A stretch of 64,000 nucleotides of DNA from Burkholderia sp. Nafp2/4-1b (GTDB lineage Bacteria; Pseudomonadota; Gammaproteobacteria; Burkholderiales; Burkholderiaceae): positions 310,001 through 374,000 of the forward strand of contig NZ_ML058616.1 in the NCBI RefSeq assembly GCF_003635165.1, read 5' to 3'. The notes beneath the pieces are model-generated. The model searched no databases. It was not told where the DNA came from and saw only the letters and a list, made by a program, of their open reading frames with translations. The first letter of the stretch is position 1; each line of letters begins with the position of its first letter. Of the stretch, positions 34,611 to 43,115 are shown in pieces. Made by a program: the position numbers and the translations under genes.

Positions 34611-35510
34611 ATGTCCGAGCCCATCGACCTCTCGCAGATCGCCCCCACGCTGAAGGCAGAAATCCTCGCCGAGGCGCTGCCGTACATCCGCCGTTACCAC
34701 GGCAAGACCGTGGTGATCAAATACGGCGGCAACGCGATGACGGAAGAGCGGCTCAAGCAAGGCTTCGCGCGCGACGTGATCCTGCTGAAACTGGTCGGCA
34801 TCAATCCGGTGATCGTCCACGGCGGCGGTCCGCAGATCGATCATGCGCTGAAGAAGATCGGCAAGGCCGGCACCTTCATCCAGGGCATGCGCGTGACGGA
34901 CGAAGAGACGATGGAAGTCGTCGAGTGGGTGCTGGGCGGTGAAGTGCAGCAGGACATCGTGATGCTGATCAACCACTTCGGCGGCCACGCGGTGGGCCTG
35001 ACGGGCAAGGACGGCGGCCTGATCCACGCACGCAAGCTGCTGATGCCGGATCGCGACAACCCGGGCCAGTACATCGACATCGGCCAGGTCGGTGAAGTCG
35101 AGGCGATCAACCCGGCGGTCGTGAAGGCGCTGCAGGACGACGCGTTTATCCCGGTGATCTCGCCGATCGGCTTCGGCGAGGACGGCCTGTCGTACAACAT
35201 CAACGCGGATCTGGTCGCGGGCAAGCTCGCGACGGTGCTGAACGCCGAGAAGCTGCTGATGATGACCAACATCCCCGGCGTGATGGACAAGGACGGCAAC
35301 CTGCTGACCGACCTGTCCGCGCGCGAGATCGACGCGCTGTTCGAGGACGGCACGATCTCGGGCGGCATGCTGCCGAAGATCTCATCGGCGCTCGACGCGG
35401 CGAAGAGCGGCGTGAAGTCGGTGCACATCGTCGACGGCCGCATCGAGCACTCGGTGCTGCTGGAAATCCTGACCGAGCAGCCGTTCGGCACGATGATCCG
35501 CTCGCATTGA
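34611..35510 (+). CDS. argB: Acetylglutamate kinase ArgB
   Basis: A 299-residue amino-acid kinase carrying out the second step of arginine synthesis (N-acetylglutamate phosphorylation). Visible motifs: VVIKYGGNAM (phosphate-binding lysine), VIVHGGGPQI, the GxTGKDGG segment, NINADLVAGKLA and GTISGGMLPKISSALDA. An N-terminal helix of about 25 residues precedes the first strand, as in hexameric, arginine-sensitive ArgB. TACAAT at 34566-34571 could be a -10 box. The stop overlaps a possible TTG start of the next gene. Confidence 0.96.
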   Translation: MSEPIDLSQIAPTLKAEILAEALPYIRRYHGKTVVIKYGGNAMTEERLKQGFARDVILLKLVGINPVIVHGGGPQIDHALKKIGKAGTFIQGMRVTDEETMEVVEWVLGGEVQQDIVMLINHFGGHAVGLTGKDGGLIHARKLLMPDRDNPGQYIDIGQVGEVEAINPAVVKALQDDAFIPVISPIGFGEDGLSYNINADLVAGKLATVLNAEKLLMMTNIPGVMDKDGNLLTDLSAREIDALFEDGTISGGMLPKISSALDAAKSGVKSVHIVDGRIEHSVLLEILTEQPFGTMIRSH

Positions 35511-36298
35511 GCGCGCGCCGCCAACCCTCCCGCACAGAACTGCCGGCGTCATTGCGACGCCGGCGCATCTCCCGCAGCCGGCCGCGCGCCGGCGCGCCCG
35601 TCTGGCTGTTCGATCTCGACAACACGCTGCACCACGCGTCGCACGCGATCTTTCCGGAGATCAACCGTGCGATGACGCAGTACATCATCGACGCGCTGCA
35701 GGTGGAGCGCGCCGAAGCCGACCGCCTGCGCACCGGCTACACGCAGCGCTACGGCGCCGCGCTCCTCGGCCTCACGCGCCATCATCCGATCGATCCGCAC
35801 GACTTCCTGCGGGTCGTCCACACGTTTTCCGATTTGCCGGCGATGCTGCGCGCCGAGCGCGGCCTCGCCCGCATCGTCGCCTCGCTGCCCGGCCGCAAGT
35901 TCGTGCTGACCAACGCGCCGGAGAACTATGCACGCGCGGTATTGCGCGAACTGCGCATCGAGCGGTTGTTCGAGCGCGTGATCGCGATCGAGCACATGCG
36001 CGACCGCCGCGCGTGGCGCGCGAAGCCCGACCACACGATGCTGCGCCGCACGTTGCGCGCCTCGCATGCACGCGTGGCCGACGCGATCCTCGTCGAAGAC
36101 ACCCGCAGCCACCTGAAGCGCTACAAGCGACTCGGCATCGGCACCGTATGGATCACCGGCCACCTGCCGGGCCATCTGCCGAACATCGGCCGACCGCATT
36201 ATGTCGACCAGCGCATTCGTTCGTTAAAATCGCTGCGACTGGGCACACGATCGGGGCGACAAAAATGCAGCCGACTTACCCGCAGGACCAAGCCGTAA
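35507..36298 (+). CDS. HAD-family hydrolase, pyrimidine 5'-nucleotidase-like
   Basis: A 263-residue HAD hydrolase of the SDT1/YjjG-like type. DLDNT (nucleophile Asp36, acid/base Asp38 in WLFDLDNTLHHA) is followed by a helical cap, VLTNAP (motif II Ser/Thr), Lys in RAKPDHTM and the acidic motif VEDTRSHLKRYKRLGIGTVW. Such enzymes dephosphorylate pyrimidine nucleotides. No ATG is available near the N-terminus. A TTG at 35507, overlapping the argB stop, or TTG 35552 could start it, so the first ~28 Arg-rich residues are uncertain. Its 3' end overlaps slmA by 34 bases, suggesting one transcript argB-HAD-slmA. Confidence 0.82.
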   Translation: MSARRQPSRTELPASLRRRRISRSRPRAGAPVWLFDLDNTLHHASHAIFPEINRAMTQYIIDALQVERAEADRLRTGYTQRYGAALLGLTRHHPIDPHDFLRVVHTFSDLPAMLRAERGLARIVASLPGRKFVLTNAPENYARAVLRELRIERLFERVIAIEHMRDRRAWRAKPDHTMLRRTLRASHARVADAILVEDTRSHLKRYKRLGIGTVWITGHLPGHLPNIGRPHYVDQRIRSLKSLRLGTRSGRQKCSRLTRRTKP

Positions 36299-36927
36299 CG
36301 GAAAACCAGGCCACGCCGTCCCGCCCGCGCCCGAAGCCGGGCGAGCGGCGCGTGATGATCCTGCAGTCGCTCGCCGCGATGCTGGAAGCGCCGAAGCCGG
36401 AAAAAATCACGACGGCCGCGCTCGCGGCGCGGCTCGACGTGTCGGAAGCCGCGCTGTACCGGCACTTCGCCAGCAAGGCGAAGATGTACGAAGGGCTGAT
36501 CGAGTTCATCGAGCAGGCGCTGTTCGGGCTCGTCAACCAGATCGTCGCGAAGGAGCCGAACGGCGTGCTGCAGGCGCGCACGATCGCGCTGACGATGCTC
36601 AATTTCGCCGCGAAGAACCCGGGGATGACGCGCGTGCTGACCGGCGAGGCGCTGGTCGGCGAGGACGAGCGGCTCACTGAGCGCGTGAACCAGTTGCTCG
36701 ACCGGATCGAGGCGACCGTCAAGCAATGCCTGCGGGTCGCGCGCACCGAGGCGCAGGCGCCCGATGGCGCGGCGCCGTTCGCGCTACCGGCCGATTACGA
36801 TCCCGCCGCGCGGGCGAGCCTGCTCGTCAGCTACGTGATCGGCAGGTGGCATCGGTTCGCAAAAGGCGGGTTTCAGAAGCCGCCCGGTGAGCAGGCCGAT
36901 GCGCATCTTCGGCTGATCCTGCAGTGA
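36265..36927 (+). CDS. slmA: Nucleoid occlusion factor SlmA (TetR family)
   Basis: A 220-residue TetR-family protein. The N-terminal helix-turn-helix has TTAALAARLDVSEAALYRHFASKAKMYEG. SlmA-like dimerisation helices follow with IEFIEQALFGLVNQI and NPGMTRVLTGEALVGED, close to E. coli SlmA. SlmA bound to chromosomal sites inhibits FtsZ assembly over the nucleoid. It overlaps the HAD gene by 34 bases. ATG 36265 (MQPTYPQDQAVTEN) has no strong Shine-Dalgarno, so coupling to upstream translation may matter. Confidence 0.9.
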   Translation: MQPTYPQDQAVTENQATPSRPRPKPGERRVMILQSLAAMLEAPKPEKITTAALAARLDVSEAALYRHFASKAKMYEGLIEFIEQALFGLVNQIVAKEPNGVLQARTIALTMLNFAAKNPGMTRVLTGEALVGEDERLTERVNQLLDRIEATVKQCLRVARTEAQAPDGAAPFALPADYDPAARASLLVSYVIGRWHRFAKGGFQKPPGEQADAHLRLILQ

Positions 36928-37538
36928 GGCGCGCCGCCGGCGCGTCGGCCGGCACTCGATCCGGAACGGCAACGTAACGGTCTCCGTCGCCGGCTCGAGC
37001 GCGTTTCCCGCCTGAACGGCCGTGATCGGGGCGAAGTCCGCGCACGCGCCGGTTGGCTGGGTGTCGTCCTTCGTTGGCACCACCGGCACGCTCGTCTGAA
37101 ACACCCGATTCGATGCGACACGCGCAATGCGTGATCGCTTGCCGCACACGATCAGGATTCCTTTTTATTGACGTGCGTCAACGAAACGGCATCCCGGCGT
37201 CTCTCCTCAGCGTCTGACGTTGCTCGCTCGGGCAATCGTAGACCGCCCCCCTCACTCCGCTGAACGGCTTCGCCGCCACCACCGCCATGAGCCTGATCCT
37301 ACGACGGCGTACGCAGAACCCGTATGCCTGACGATATTTAAAGGAATTTAGTACTCGAACGAAACAGTCCCGGAGTGGATTAGTAATCGTCCAATTCTTT
37401 CAACGGCCTTAAAACCCAACAATATCACCTGTTTCCTGTCGCCGTTTCCGTTCCGTTTCACCGACGTCGACAGACAGCGCTCAGGAAACGTCGGTGCGTC
37501 GTCCTACGACGCAGGACTCCTTACTAACAGGTACTTTC
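36928..37538. other. Long intergenic region upstream of the pilus locus
   Basis: This 610-base gap lies between slmA and the first pilin. A leftward open frame (about 37149 down to 36784, running into slmA) contains a protein-like stretch but no recognisable domain. An FNR-type palindrome lies at 37168-37181. The AT-rich segment 37330-37440 (including GATATTTAAAGG and AATTCTTTCAACGGCC) probably carries the pilin promoter. No insertion sequence or invertible-promoter repeat was recognised. Confidence 0.5.
37168..37181. promoter_or_regulatory. FNR/ANR-type palindrome
   Basis: TTGACGTGCGTCAA is a perfect palindrome of the form TTGAC-N4-GTCAA, close to the FNR/ANR consensus TTGAT-N4-ATCAA. It is about 370 bases before the first pilin, in an AT-rich region. 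Oxygen-responsive control of the pilus locus is a hypothesis. Confidence 0.5.
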
Positions 37539-38081
37539 ATGTCCAAAAAAGCACTTCCCATTCTGATGGCGACAGCGGGCCTCGTGGCCGTTGCTTCGTC
37601 GGCCCAGGCAGCCGACGGCACGATCACGATCACCGGCGAGATCACGGCCCAGACCTGCACGATCTCGGGCGACGGCGGCGGCAAGGACTTCACGGTCACG
37701 CTGCCCAACGTGTCGACTTCGGCCCTCGTCACGCCGGGCTCGACGGCCGGCCGCAAGCCGTTCCGCATCGCGCTGTCCAACTGCTCGCCGAACTCGGGCA
37801 ACGCTTCGGTGTACTTCGAGCCGGGCACGACCGTCAACGCACAAACGGGCAACCTGTTCAACGCCACGGGCGACGCGAAGAACGTCGAAGTCGGCTTGAC
37901 GAACAAGGACGGCTCGAACATCAAGCTCGGCGCTGCCCAGGCACTGCAGAACTCGCAAACCGTGCCGATCTCGGGCGGCGCGGCCACCCTCGACTACTAC
38001 GCGCAATACGTCGCGACCGGTGGCGCCGCCGGCGCGGGCAAGGTCGGCACGTCGGTCATGTACTCGGTCTCGTACCAGTAA
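37539..38081 (+). CDS. Type 1-like fimbrial major subunit (first copy)
   Basis: A 180-residue pilin. The signal peptide ends ...SSAQAADG (about residue 25). The mature part has the paired cysteines of FimA-type subunits (about 38 and 78), the N-terminal donor strand DGTITITGEI and the C-terminal beta-zipper motif ending SVMYSVSYQ. It polymerises into the pilus rod after chaperone-usher export. ATG 37539 is preceded by a weak AACAGG. A perfect 12-base-pair hairpin follows the gene and probably lowers expression of the downstream chaperone. A close paralogue lies at 43116. Confidence 0.92.
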   Translation: MSKKALPILMATAGLVAVASSAQAADGTITITGEITAQTCTISGDGGGKDFTVTLPNVSTSALVTPGSTAGRKPFRIALSNCSPNSGNASVYFEPGTTVNAQTGNLFNATGDAKNVEVGLTNKDGSNIKLGAAQALQNSQTVPISGGAATLDYYAQYVATGGAAGAGKVGTSVMYSVSYQ

Positions 38082-38092
38082 ATCCGGCCTCG

Positions 38093-38130
38093 CGGCCCGC
38101 GCCCGTGCAGCAGTAGCGGCGCGGGCCGCG
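38093..38130 (+). terminator. Intercistronic hairpin after the first pilin
   Basis: GCGGCCCGCGCC (38093-38104) pairs perfectly with GGCGCGGGCCGC (38119-38130) across a 14-base loop, between pilin and chaperone. No U-run, so it is better read as an mRNA-stabilising or attenuating hairpin that keeps pilin in excess. Confidence 0.7.
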
Positions 38131-38176
38131 TCGGGCCGGCGGCACATATCTGTTTATCTACAAGGAGAAATCGGCG

Positions 38177-38941
38177 ATGGGAATGTCAACGAACTGGCGC
38201 TCGAGCGTAAGTGCCGCCATCCTGGTTGCTTCGATGGCCGGTGCGGGTGTGGCCGACGCAAGCGTGGTGATCGGCGGGACGCGCGTGGTCTATCCGGAAA
38301 AGGAACGCGAGGTCACGGTGAAACTGACCAACGAAGGCGACCGGCCATCGCTCGTGCATGCGTGGATCGACGACGGTCGCGCCAACGCGTTGCCCGACGA
38401 TTCGAAAGTGCCGTTCATGCTCACGCCGCCACTGTTCCGCCTCGATCCGAAGAAAGGCCAGAGCCTGCGCCTGATCTACACGCAGGAGCCGCTCGCACAG
38501 GATAAGGAAACGCTGTACTGGCTCAACGTGCTCGACGTCCCGCCACAAGCGGCGGACGATCCCGACGCGCCGAATCTGCTGCAGCTTGCGTTCCGCTCGC
38601 GCATCAAGCTGTTTTTCCGCCCGGCGGCACTCCAGGGCGAGGCCGACGAATCGGCCGAAAAAGTGATCTGGAATTTCGCGCCGAAGGCCGGCGGCGGCTA
38701 TACGCTGCAGGCAAAGAATCCGACGCCCTACCACGTGACGTTCACCAAGCTGACCGTCAAGTCCGGCGGCACGACGTGGACAAACGACACGGGCGGCATG
38801 GTCAAGCCCGGCGGCACGGAGCAGTTCGACGTCGGCCACGTGCCGTCACCGCCCTCTGGCCCGTTCGAGGTCGACTACACGTTCTTGAACGACTACGGCG
38901 GCGGCGTCGACGGGAAGTTCGCGCCGAAGTCGGCGCACTGA
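38177..38941 (+). CDS. Periplasmic pilus chaperone (PapD/FimC family)
   Basis: A 254-residue chaperone with a signal peptide (to about residue 28, VADAS). The N-terminal Ig domain has VVIGGTRVVYPEKEREVTVKL and the conserved subunit-binding segment with RLIYTQ. The linker and C-terminal domain follow, with RIKLFFRP (signature) and NPTPYHVTFTKL. It folds pilins by donor-strand complementation and delivers them to the usher. A good AAGGAG precedes the ATG. It lies in the order pilin-chaperone-usher-adhesin, typical of gamma/sigma-type loci. Confidence 0.93.
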   Translation: MGMSTNWRSSVSAAILVASMAGAGVADASVVIGGTRVVYPEKEREVTVKLTNEGDRPSLVHAWIDDGRANALPDDSKVPFMLTPPLFRLDPKKGQSLRLIYTQEPLAQDKETLYWLNVLDVPPQAADDPDAPNLLQLAFRSRIKLFFRPAALQGEADESAEKVIWNFAPKAGGGYTLQAKNPTPYHVTFTKLTVKSGGTTWTNDTGGMVKPGGTEQFDVGHVPSPPSGPFEVDYTFLNDYGGGVDGKFAPKSAH

Positions 38942-39023
38942 CGCCAGACAGTCCCCGAATCAACACTGTTGCCAACCGGCGGTGCGGCGATCGCATCGGC
39001 GCAGGTACACCGTCGCTCGCAAT

Positions 39024-41786
39024 ATGCAGATGCGGCATCAATACATTGAATTCATGCGAGCGAATCACCAAACCCGGCCCCCCGAGGCCACCACCCAATT
39101 CAAGCTCAGGCCGAGCTGCCTGTTCGTCATGGCGGCGCTCGGCGGCTGGACGGTCGACGCGGCGGCAGCGGACGCATCCGCTGCGCCGGCGGACCATTTC
39201 GAGGTCGCGCAGGTTCACTTCAACGACACGTTGATGATGAAGCCGCGCGGGCAGCGGCTCGATCTCGACCGCTTCGCAAAAGGCAACCCGGTCTCTCCGG
39301 GCGACTACACGGTCGATCTTTACCTCAACGGGCAGTGGAACGGGCGCACGGCGGTGCGTTTCGCTGCCGACAATGGAACGGTCAATGCAAAGCCATGTTT
39401 CGATCGTGCGTTGGTGGCGCGGCTCGGGCTCGACGACCACGCGCTGACCGATGCCGGGCGCGCCGAACTGGCACGCGTGCAGGCGGGTGAATGCACCGAC
39501 GTCGAGAAGCTGGTTGCCGATGCGAAATATGAATTCGACATGGGGGAACTGCGCCTCAACGTGAGCATTCCGCAGGCCGCGTTGCAGCGCAACCCGCGCG
39601 GCTACGTCAGCCCGGAACTGTGGGACGGCGGCGTGCCGAGCGCGACGATCAAGTACAACACCAACGTCTTCCGCAGTTCGTCTTCGGGCTACGAGAGCAC
39701 GCAGGGATACCTGGGCCTGAACGCGGGCGTCAACATCGCGAACTGGCATTTCCGGCACAACGGCACCTATACCGCGCAATCGCAGGGCGACAGCCGCTAC
39801 CAGAGCCTCAACACCTACGTACAGCGCGATCTGCCCAAGTGGCGCAGCCAGTTGAAGATCGGCGAAACCTACACCGACGGCTCGCTGTTCGACAGCGTCG
39901 GCGTGCGCGGTGCCACGCTCGAGACTGACGACCGTATGCTGCCAGACTCGATGCGCGGCTACGCACCGGTTGTGCGTGGCATCGCCTCGAGCAACGCGCA
40001 CGTCTCGGTATCGCAAAACGGCAGCGTGCTCTATGAAACGAACGTCGCGCCGGGTCCGTTCCAGATCGACGACCTGTACCCGACCGGCTACGGCGGCAAC
40101 CTGCTCGTCACCGTGACCGAGGCCGACGGCAGCAAGCACAGCTTCACCGTGCCTTACGCGGCTGTCGCGCAATCGTTGCGCCCCGGCATCGCACGCTACG
40201 CGTTTGCGGTGGGTCAGCTGCGCGAATCCGGGTTGAATCGCCACCCGAATTTTGCACAGGCCACGTATCAACGCGGCATCACCAACCTGCTGACCGGCTA
40301 TGTCGGCGCGATCGCGGCGGAGAACTACCTGGCCGCGCAGGTCGGCGCGGCGTTCAACACGCCGATCGGCGCACTCGCCGTCGACGTCACGCAGGCCAGC
40401 GCGCGCATCCCGGGGGTATCGGCGACGAGCGGTCAGAGCGTCCGCGTAAGCTACAGCAAGTCCATGGAGTCGACCGGCACAAACATCGCGGTCGCCGCGT
40501 ATCGCTATTCGTCGCGCGGCTACTGGACCATGCGGGACGCGATGTCCGCCCGCGAACGTGCGGCCGCCGGCACGGATCCGAACGACGCATACCGGCAGCG
40601 CAACCAGGTTCAGCTGACGCTGAACCAGACGCTCGGCGAAGGCCGCGGCAGCCTGTTCGCGGTGGGCTCGACGGCCAGCTACTGGAATCGCCAGGGCACG
40701 ACGACGCAATTCCAGCTCGGCTACAACAACAGCCTCCGTGTCGGTGGGCTGAACCTCAGCTACAACCTGTCGCTTTCCCGGCAGCGCGACGGCTACACGG
40801 GGAGCCTGAATAACCGCGTGTACGCAAACATCACGCTCCCGCTCGGCCGGCGGTCGTATGCGCAGACACTGAGCGCAAGTGTCGCCCACGACAATCGCGG
40901 CGGCGCAACCGGACAGATGTCGCTAACCGGCACCGCCGGGAAGTCCAATGCGCTCTCGTACGGCGTGAATGCCAACACTGGCGGCGGCTCAACGTCCGGC
41001 GGAGGCAATGTGCAGTACCGCAGCCCGCTGGCAACATTCTCCGGCAGCGCGAGCGGCGGTAGCGGCTATTCGAGCGTCTCGGCAGGCGTATCCGGTGCAC
41101 TTGTCGGGCATGCCGGCGGCATCACGCTCGCCAACGATCTCGGCGACACGGTCGCGCTCATCGAGGCAAAAGACGCAGTGGGTGCACGCATCACGAACGG
41201 CTCGGACGTCCGGATCGACCGACACGGCTATGCGGTGCTCCCGTACTTGACACCGTACCAGATGAACACCATCGATCTCGATCCGAAGGGGATTCCCCTG
41301 GACGTCGAAATGCTGTCGACCAGCCAGCAGGTCGCGCCCCGGGCGAATTCGGTCGTGAAGGTCAAATTCGCGACCACCACCGGCCGAGCCGCGTTGTTCA
41401 CTGTACGCCAGCCGAACGGTGCGCCGGTTCCATTCGGGGCGACCATTTCCGACGCGCAAGGCAATTCGAAAAGCGTAGTCGGGCAAGGTGGCACCGTGTT
41501 CATGCGCGGCGCGGAGGATTCCGGCACGCTGATTGCGAAATGGGGCAATCGCTCTACGGAGTCGTGCACGTTTTCTTATCAGCTACCCGTTCATATTGGC
41601 AAGACTGAAGTCTATTCCCGTTTGGAATCGATTTGCAATTACGGCCCACGCACAAACGCGAAACAAACTGGTTCGGTCGCGAATAGCGCCCCGGCAATTG
41701 AAAAGGACCCCGTGGTTACTACGTCGACTGGAAATCGGCTGACAATGAGTCCTGATCGAAACATCGATGCTACGGAAAACGACTGA
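39024..41786 (+). CDS. Outer-membrane fimbrial usher (FimD/PapC family)
   Basis: An approximately 920-residue usher. It has a signal-like N-terminus, the N-terminal domain (HFNDTLM, then DYTVDLYLNGQW), a 24-strand barrel interrupted by the plug domain (about residues 230-310, APVVRGIASSNAHVSVSQNG), and two C-terminal domains with TIDLDPKGIPLDVEM and SCTFSYQLP. It secretes and assembles pilins across the outer membrane. Start is uncertain: ATG 39024 or 39030 (MRHQYIEF), or ATG 39054 (MRANHQTRP); none has a strong ribosome-binding site. The 3' third becomes less GC-rich. Confidence 0.93.
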   Translation: MQMRHQYIEFMRANHQTRPPEATTQFKLRPSCLFVMAALGGWTVDAAAADASAAPADHFEVAQVHFNDTLMMKPRGQRLDLDRFAKGNPVSPGDYTVDLYLNGQWNGRTAVRFAADNGTVNAKPCFDRALVARLGLDDHALTDAGRAELARVQAGECTDVEKLVADAKYEFDMGELRLNVSIPQAALQRNPRGYVSPELWDGGVPSATIKYNTNVFRSSSSGYESTQGYLGLNAGVNIANWHFRHNGTYTAQSQGDSRYQSLNTYVQRDLPKWRSQLKIGETYTDGSLFDSVGVRGATLETDDRMLPDSMRGYAPVVRGIASSNAHVSVSQNGSVLYETNVAPGPFQIDDLYPTGYGGNLLVTVTEADGSKHSFTVPYAAVAQSLRPGIARYAFAVGQLRESGLNRHPNFAQATYQRGITNLLTGYVGAIAAENYLAAQVGAAFNTPIGALAVDVTQASARIPGVSATSGQSVRVSYSKSMESTGTNIAVAAYRYSSRGYWTMRDAMSARERAAAGTDPNDAYRQRNQVQLTLNQTLGEGRGSLFAVGSTASYWNRQGTTTQFQLGYNNSLRVGGLNLSYNLSLSRQRDGYTGSLNNRVYANITLPLGRRSYAQTLSASVAHDNRGGATGQMSLTGTAGKSNALSYGVNANTGGGSTSGGGNVQYRSPLATFSGSASGGSGYSSVSAGVSGALVGHAGGITLANDLGDTVALIEAKDAVGARITNGSDVRIDRHGYAVLPYLTPYQMNTIDLDPKGIPLDVEMLSTSQQVAPRANSVVKVKFATTTGRAALFTVRQPNGAPVPFGATISDAQGNSKSVVGQGGTVFMRGAEDSGTLIAKWGNRSTESCTFSYQLPVHIGKTEVYSRLESICNYGPRTNAKQTGSVANSAPAIEKDPVVTTSTGNRLTMSPDRNIDATEND

Positions 41787-41813
41787 CAGACGCCAACGGA
41801 ATTGAGAATTCAC

Positions 41814-42872
41814 ATGATGAAAATTTATAAATTAATTATTGTCATATTGATCGGCCTCGCCAAATCCGCCCATTCCGCTCCCATTTCCGCTTGCCTGGGA
41901 ACGCATTGGAGCGCCGAATGGTGGGTTCCCATTAACAATGTGAGCATCCCGCTCAATGCGGCAAACGGGTCTGTCATTGGAAGCGGGACGATTGAAGTTC
42001 CGTACAACTGCCCGGCCAACATACTCGGCCCGGGTGGATTCAGATTCGAATTCAACTCTGCCGGATTCGACGCGGACTACGAGGAAACGGGGTTCCCCGG
42101 CGTTTTTAGGCTAATTCCCTGGAAAGCGACGAACGATTTTTATCGCTCCGTGGGACTTCGACTCATCAATGCCGAGTCAGGGCAAGTGATATCGGCATTG
42201 AAGAAAGGTTGGGTGCCATGGGGCCCTCCTAGCACCACATCCACCCGCCCCTTTTCCGGGACACTGAAAGTCAGAGTCGATTTAATTAAAATTAATGACC
42301 TTATATACAACGTATCGTGGGTCGATAGCGGATTTAGAATTGGAGACATCAGAAGCATAAACAACTCCCTCGACTCCTACGCACCAGGTATCGAGGGCCA
42401 ATTCAGATGGCCGATCGTGCCTTGGATCACCTCATCGATCTCGCACATGCCCCAAAGCTGCACTGTGACGACCCCCAACGTCCCGGTGCGCCTGCCGCCG
42501 ACTGCCGCCAGCAAATTGAACACTGTGGGTACAACTGCGGGCGACACCGGCTTCAACATCGGGTTGTCCTGCAAAACGGGGACGAACGTGTATGTCACGT
42601 TGACCGACTTGACCGATGCAGGCAATACCGGCAACCAGTTGACGTTGACGCCGGACTCGACGGCGAAAGGCGTGAAGCTGCGCATCCTGAAAAACGGTCA
42701 ACCGGTTGGCTACGGTCCCGATTCGGCCGAAATCGGCAACCTGAACCAGTGGCTGGTCGGCCCGTCGGCATCAACGACCAGCATCCCGTTGTCTGCGCAA
42801 TACATCGCGACCGACAAGGTATCCGGCGGAACGGTCAAGGGTGTCGCGACGTTCACGATGAGCTACCAGTGA
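41814..42872 (+). CDS. Two-domain fimbrial tip adhesin (FimH-like)
   Basis: A 352-residue protein with a signal peptide (MMKIYKLIIVILIGLAKSAHS). An N-terminal receptor-binding domain of ~180 residues contains cysteines in SACLGTHWSAEWW and YNCPANILGPGG. A C-terminal pilin domain (about 218-352) has PQSCTVTTPNVPVRLP, SCKTGTNVYVTLTDLT and the final GVATFTMSYQ beta-zipper. It is probably the single-copy tip adhesin; the ligand is unknown. The N-terminal half is markedly AT-rich (for example 42280-42380) compared with the GC-rich pilin half, which suggests a recombined or imported lectin domain. Start ATG 41814 or 41817. Confidence 0.85.
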   Translation: MMKIYKLIIVILIGLAKSAHSAPISACLGTHWSAEWWVPINNVSIPLNAANGSVIGSGTIEVPYNCPANILGPGGFRFEFNSAGFDADYEETGFPGVFRLIPWKATNDFYRSVGLRLINAESGQVISALKKGWVPWGPPSTTSTRPFSGTLKVRVDLIKINDLIYNVSWVDSGFRIGDIRSINNSLDSYAPGIEGQFRWPIVPWITSSISHMPQSCTVTTPNVPVRLPPTAASKLNTVGTTAGDTGFNIGLSCKTGTNVYVTLTDLTDAGNTGNQLTLTPDSTAKGVKLRILKNGQPVGYGPDSAEIGNLNQWLVGPSASTTSIPLSAQYIATDKVSGGTVKGVATFTMSYQ

Positions 42873-43115
42873 GCGCATGACACGCATCGCTCAGTCATTC
42901 GGATGAACGCCCGGTAGCCCGTCACATACGGCCGGCGTTCTTCGAAAGCCACCGCTCCATCGGTGGCCGAAACTGGCCTCCTGTTCGCAGTCCGAATGGA
43001 CTGGATCGGAAGGCCGATGTCGGACGAAGTTGCACGGCGCCCTCGTTGCCCATCCCGGCACGAGAACGACCGGACAACGGAATCCGTTTATCCACGCAGC
43101 ACTAGAGGAATTGAC

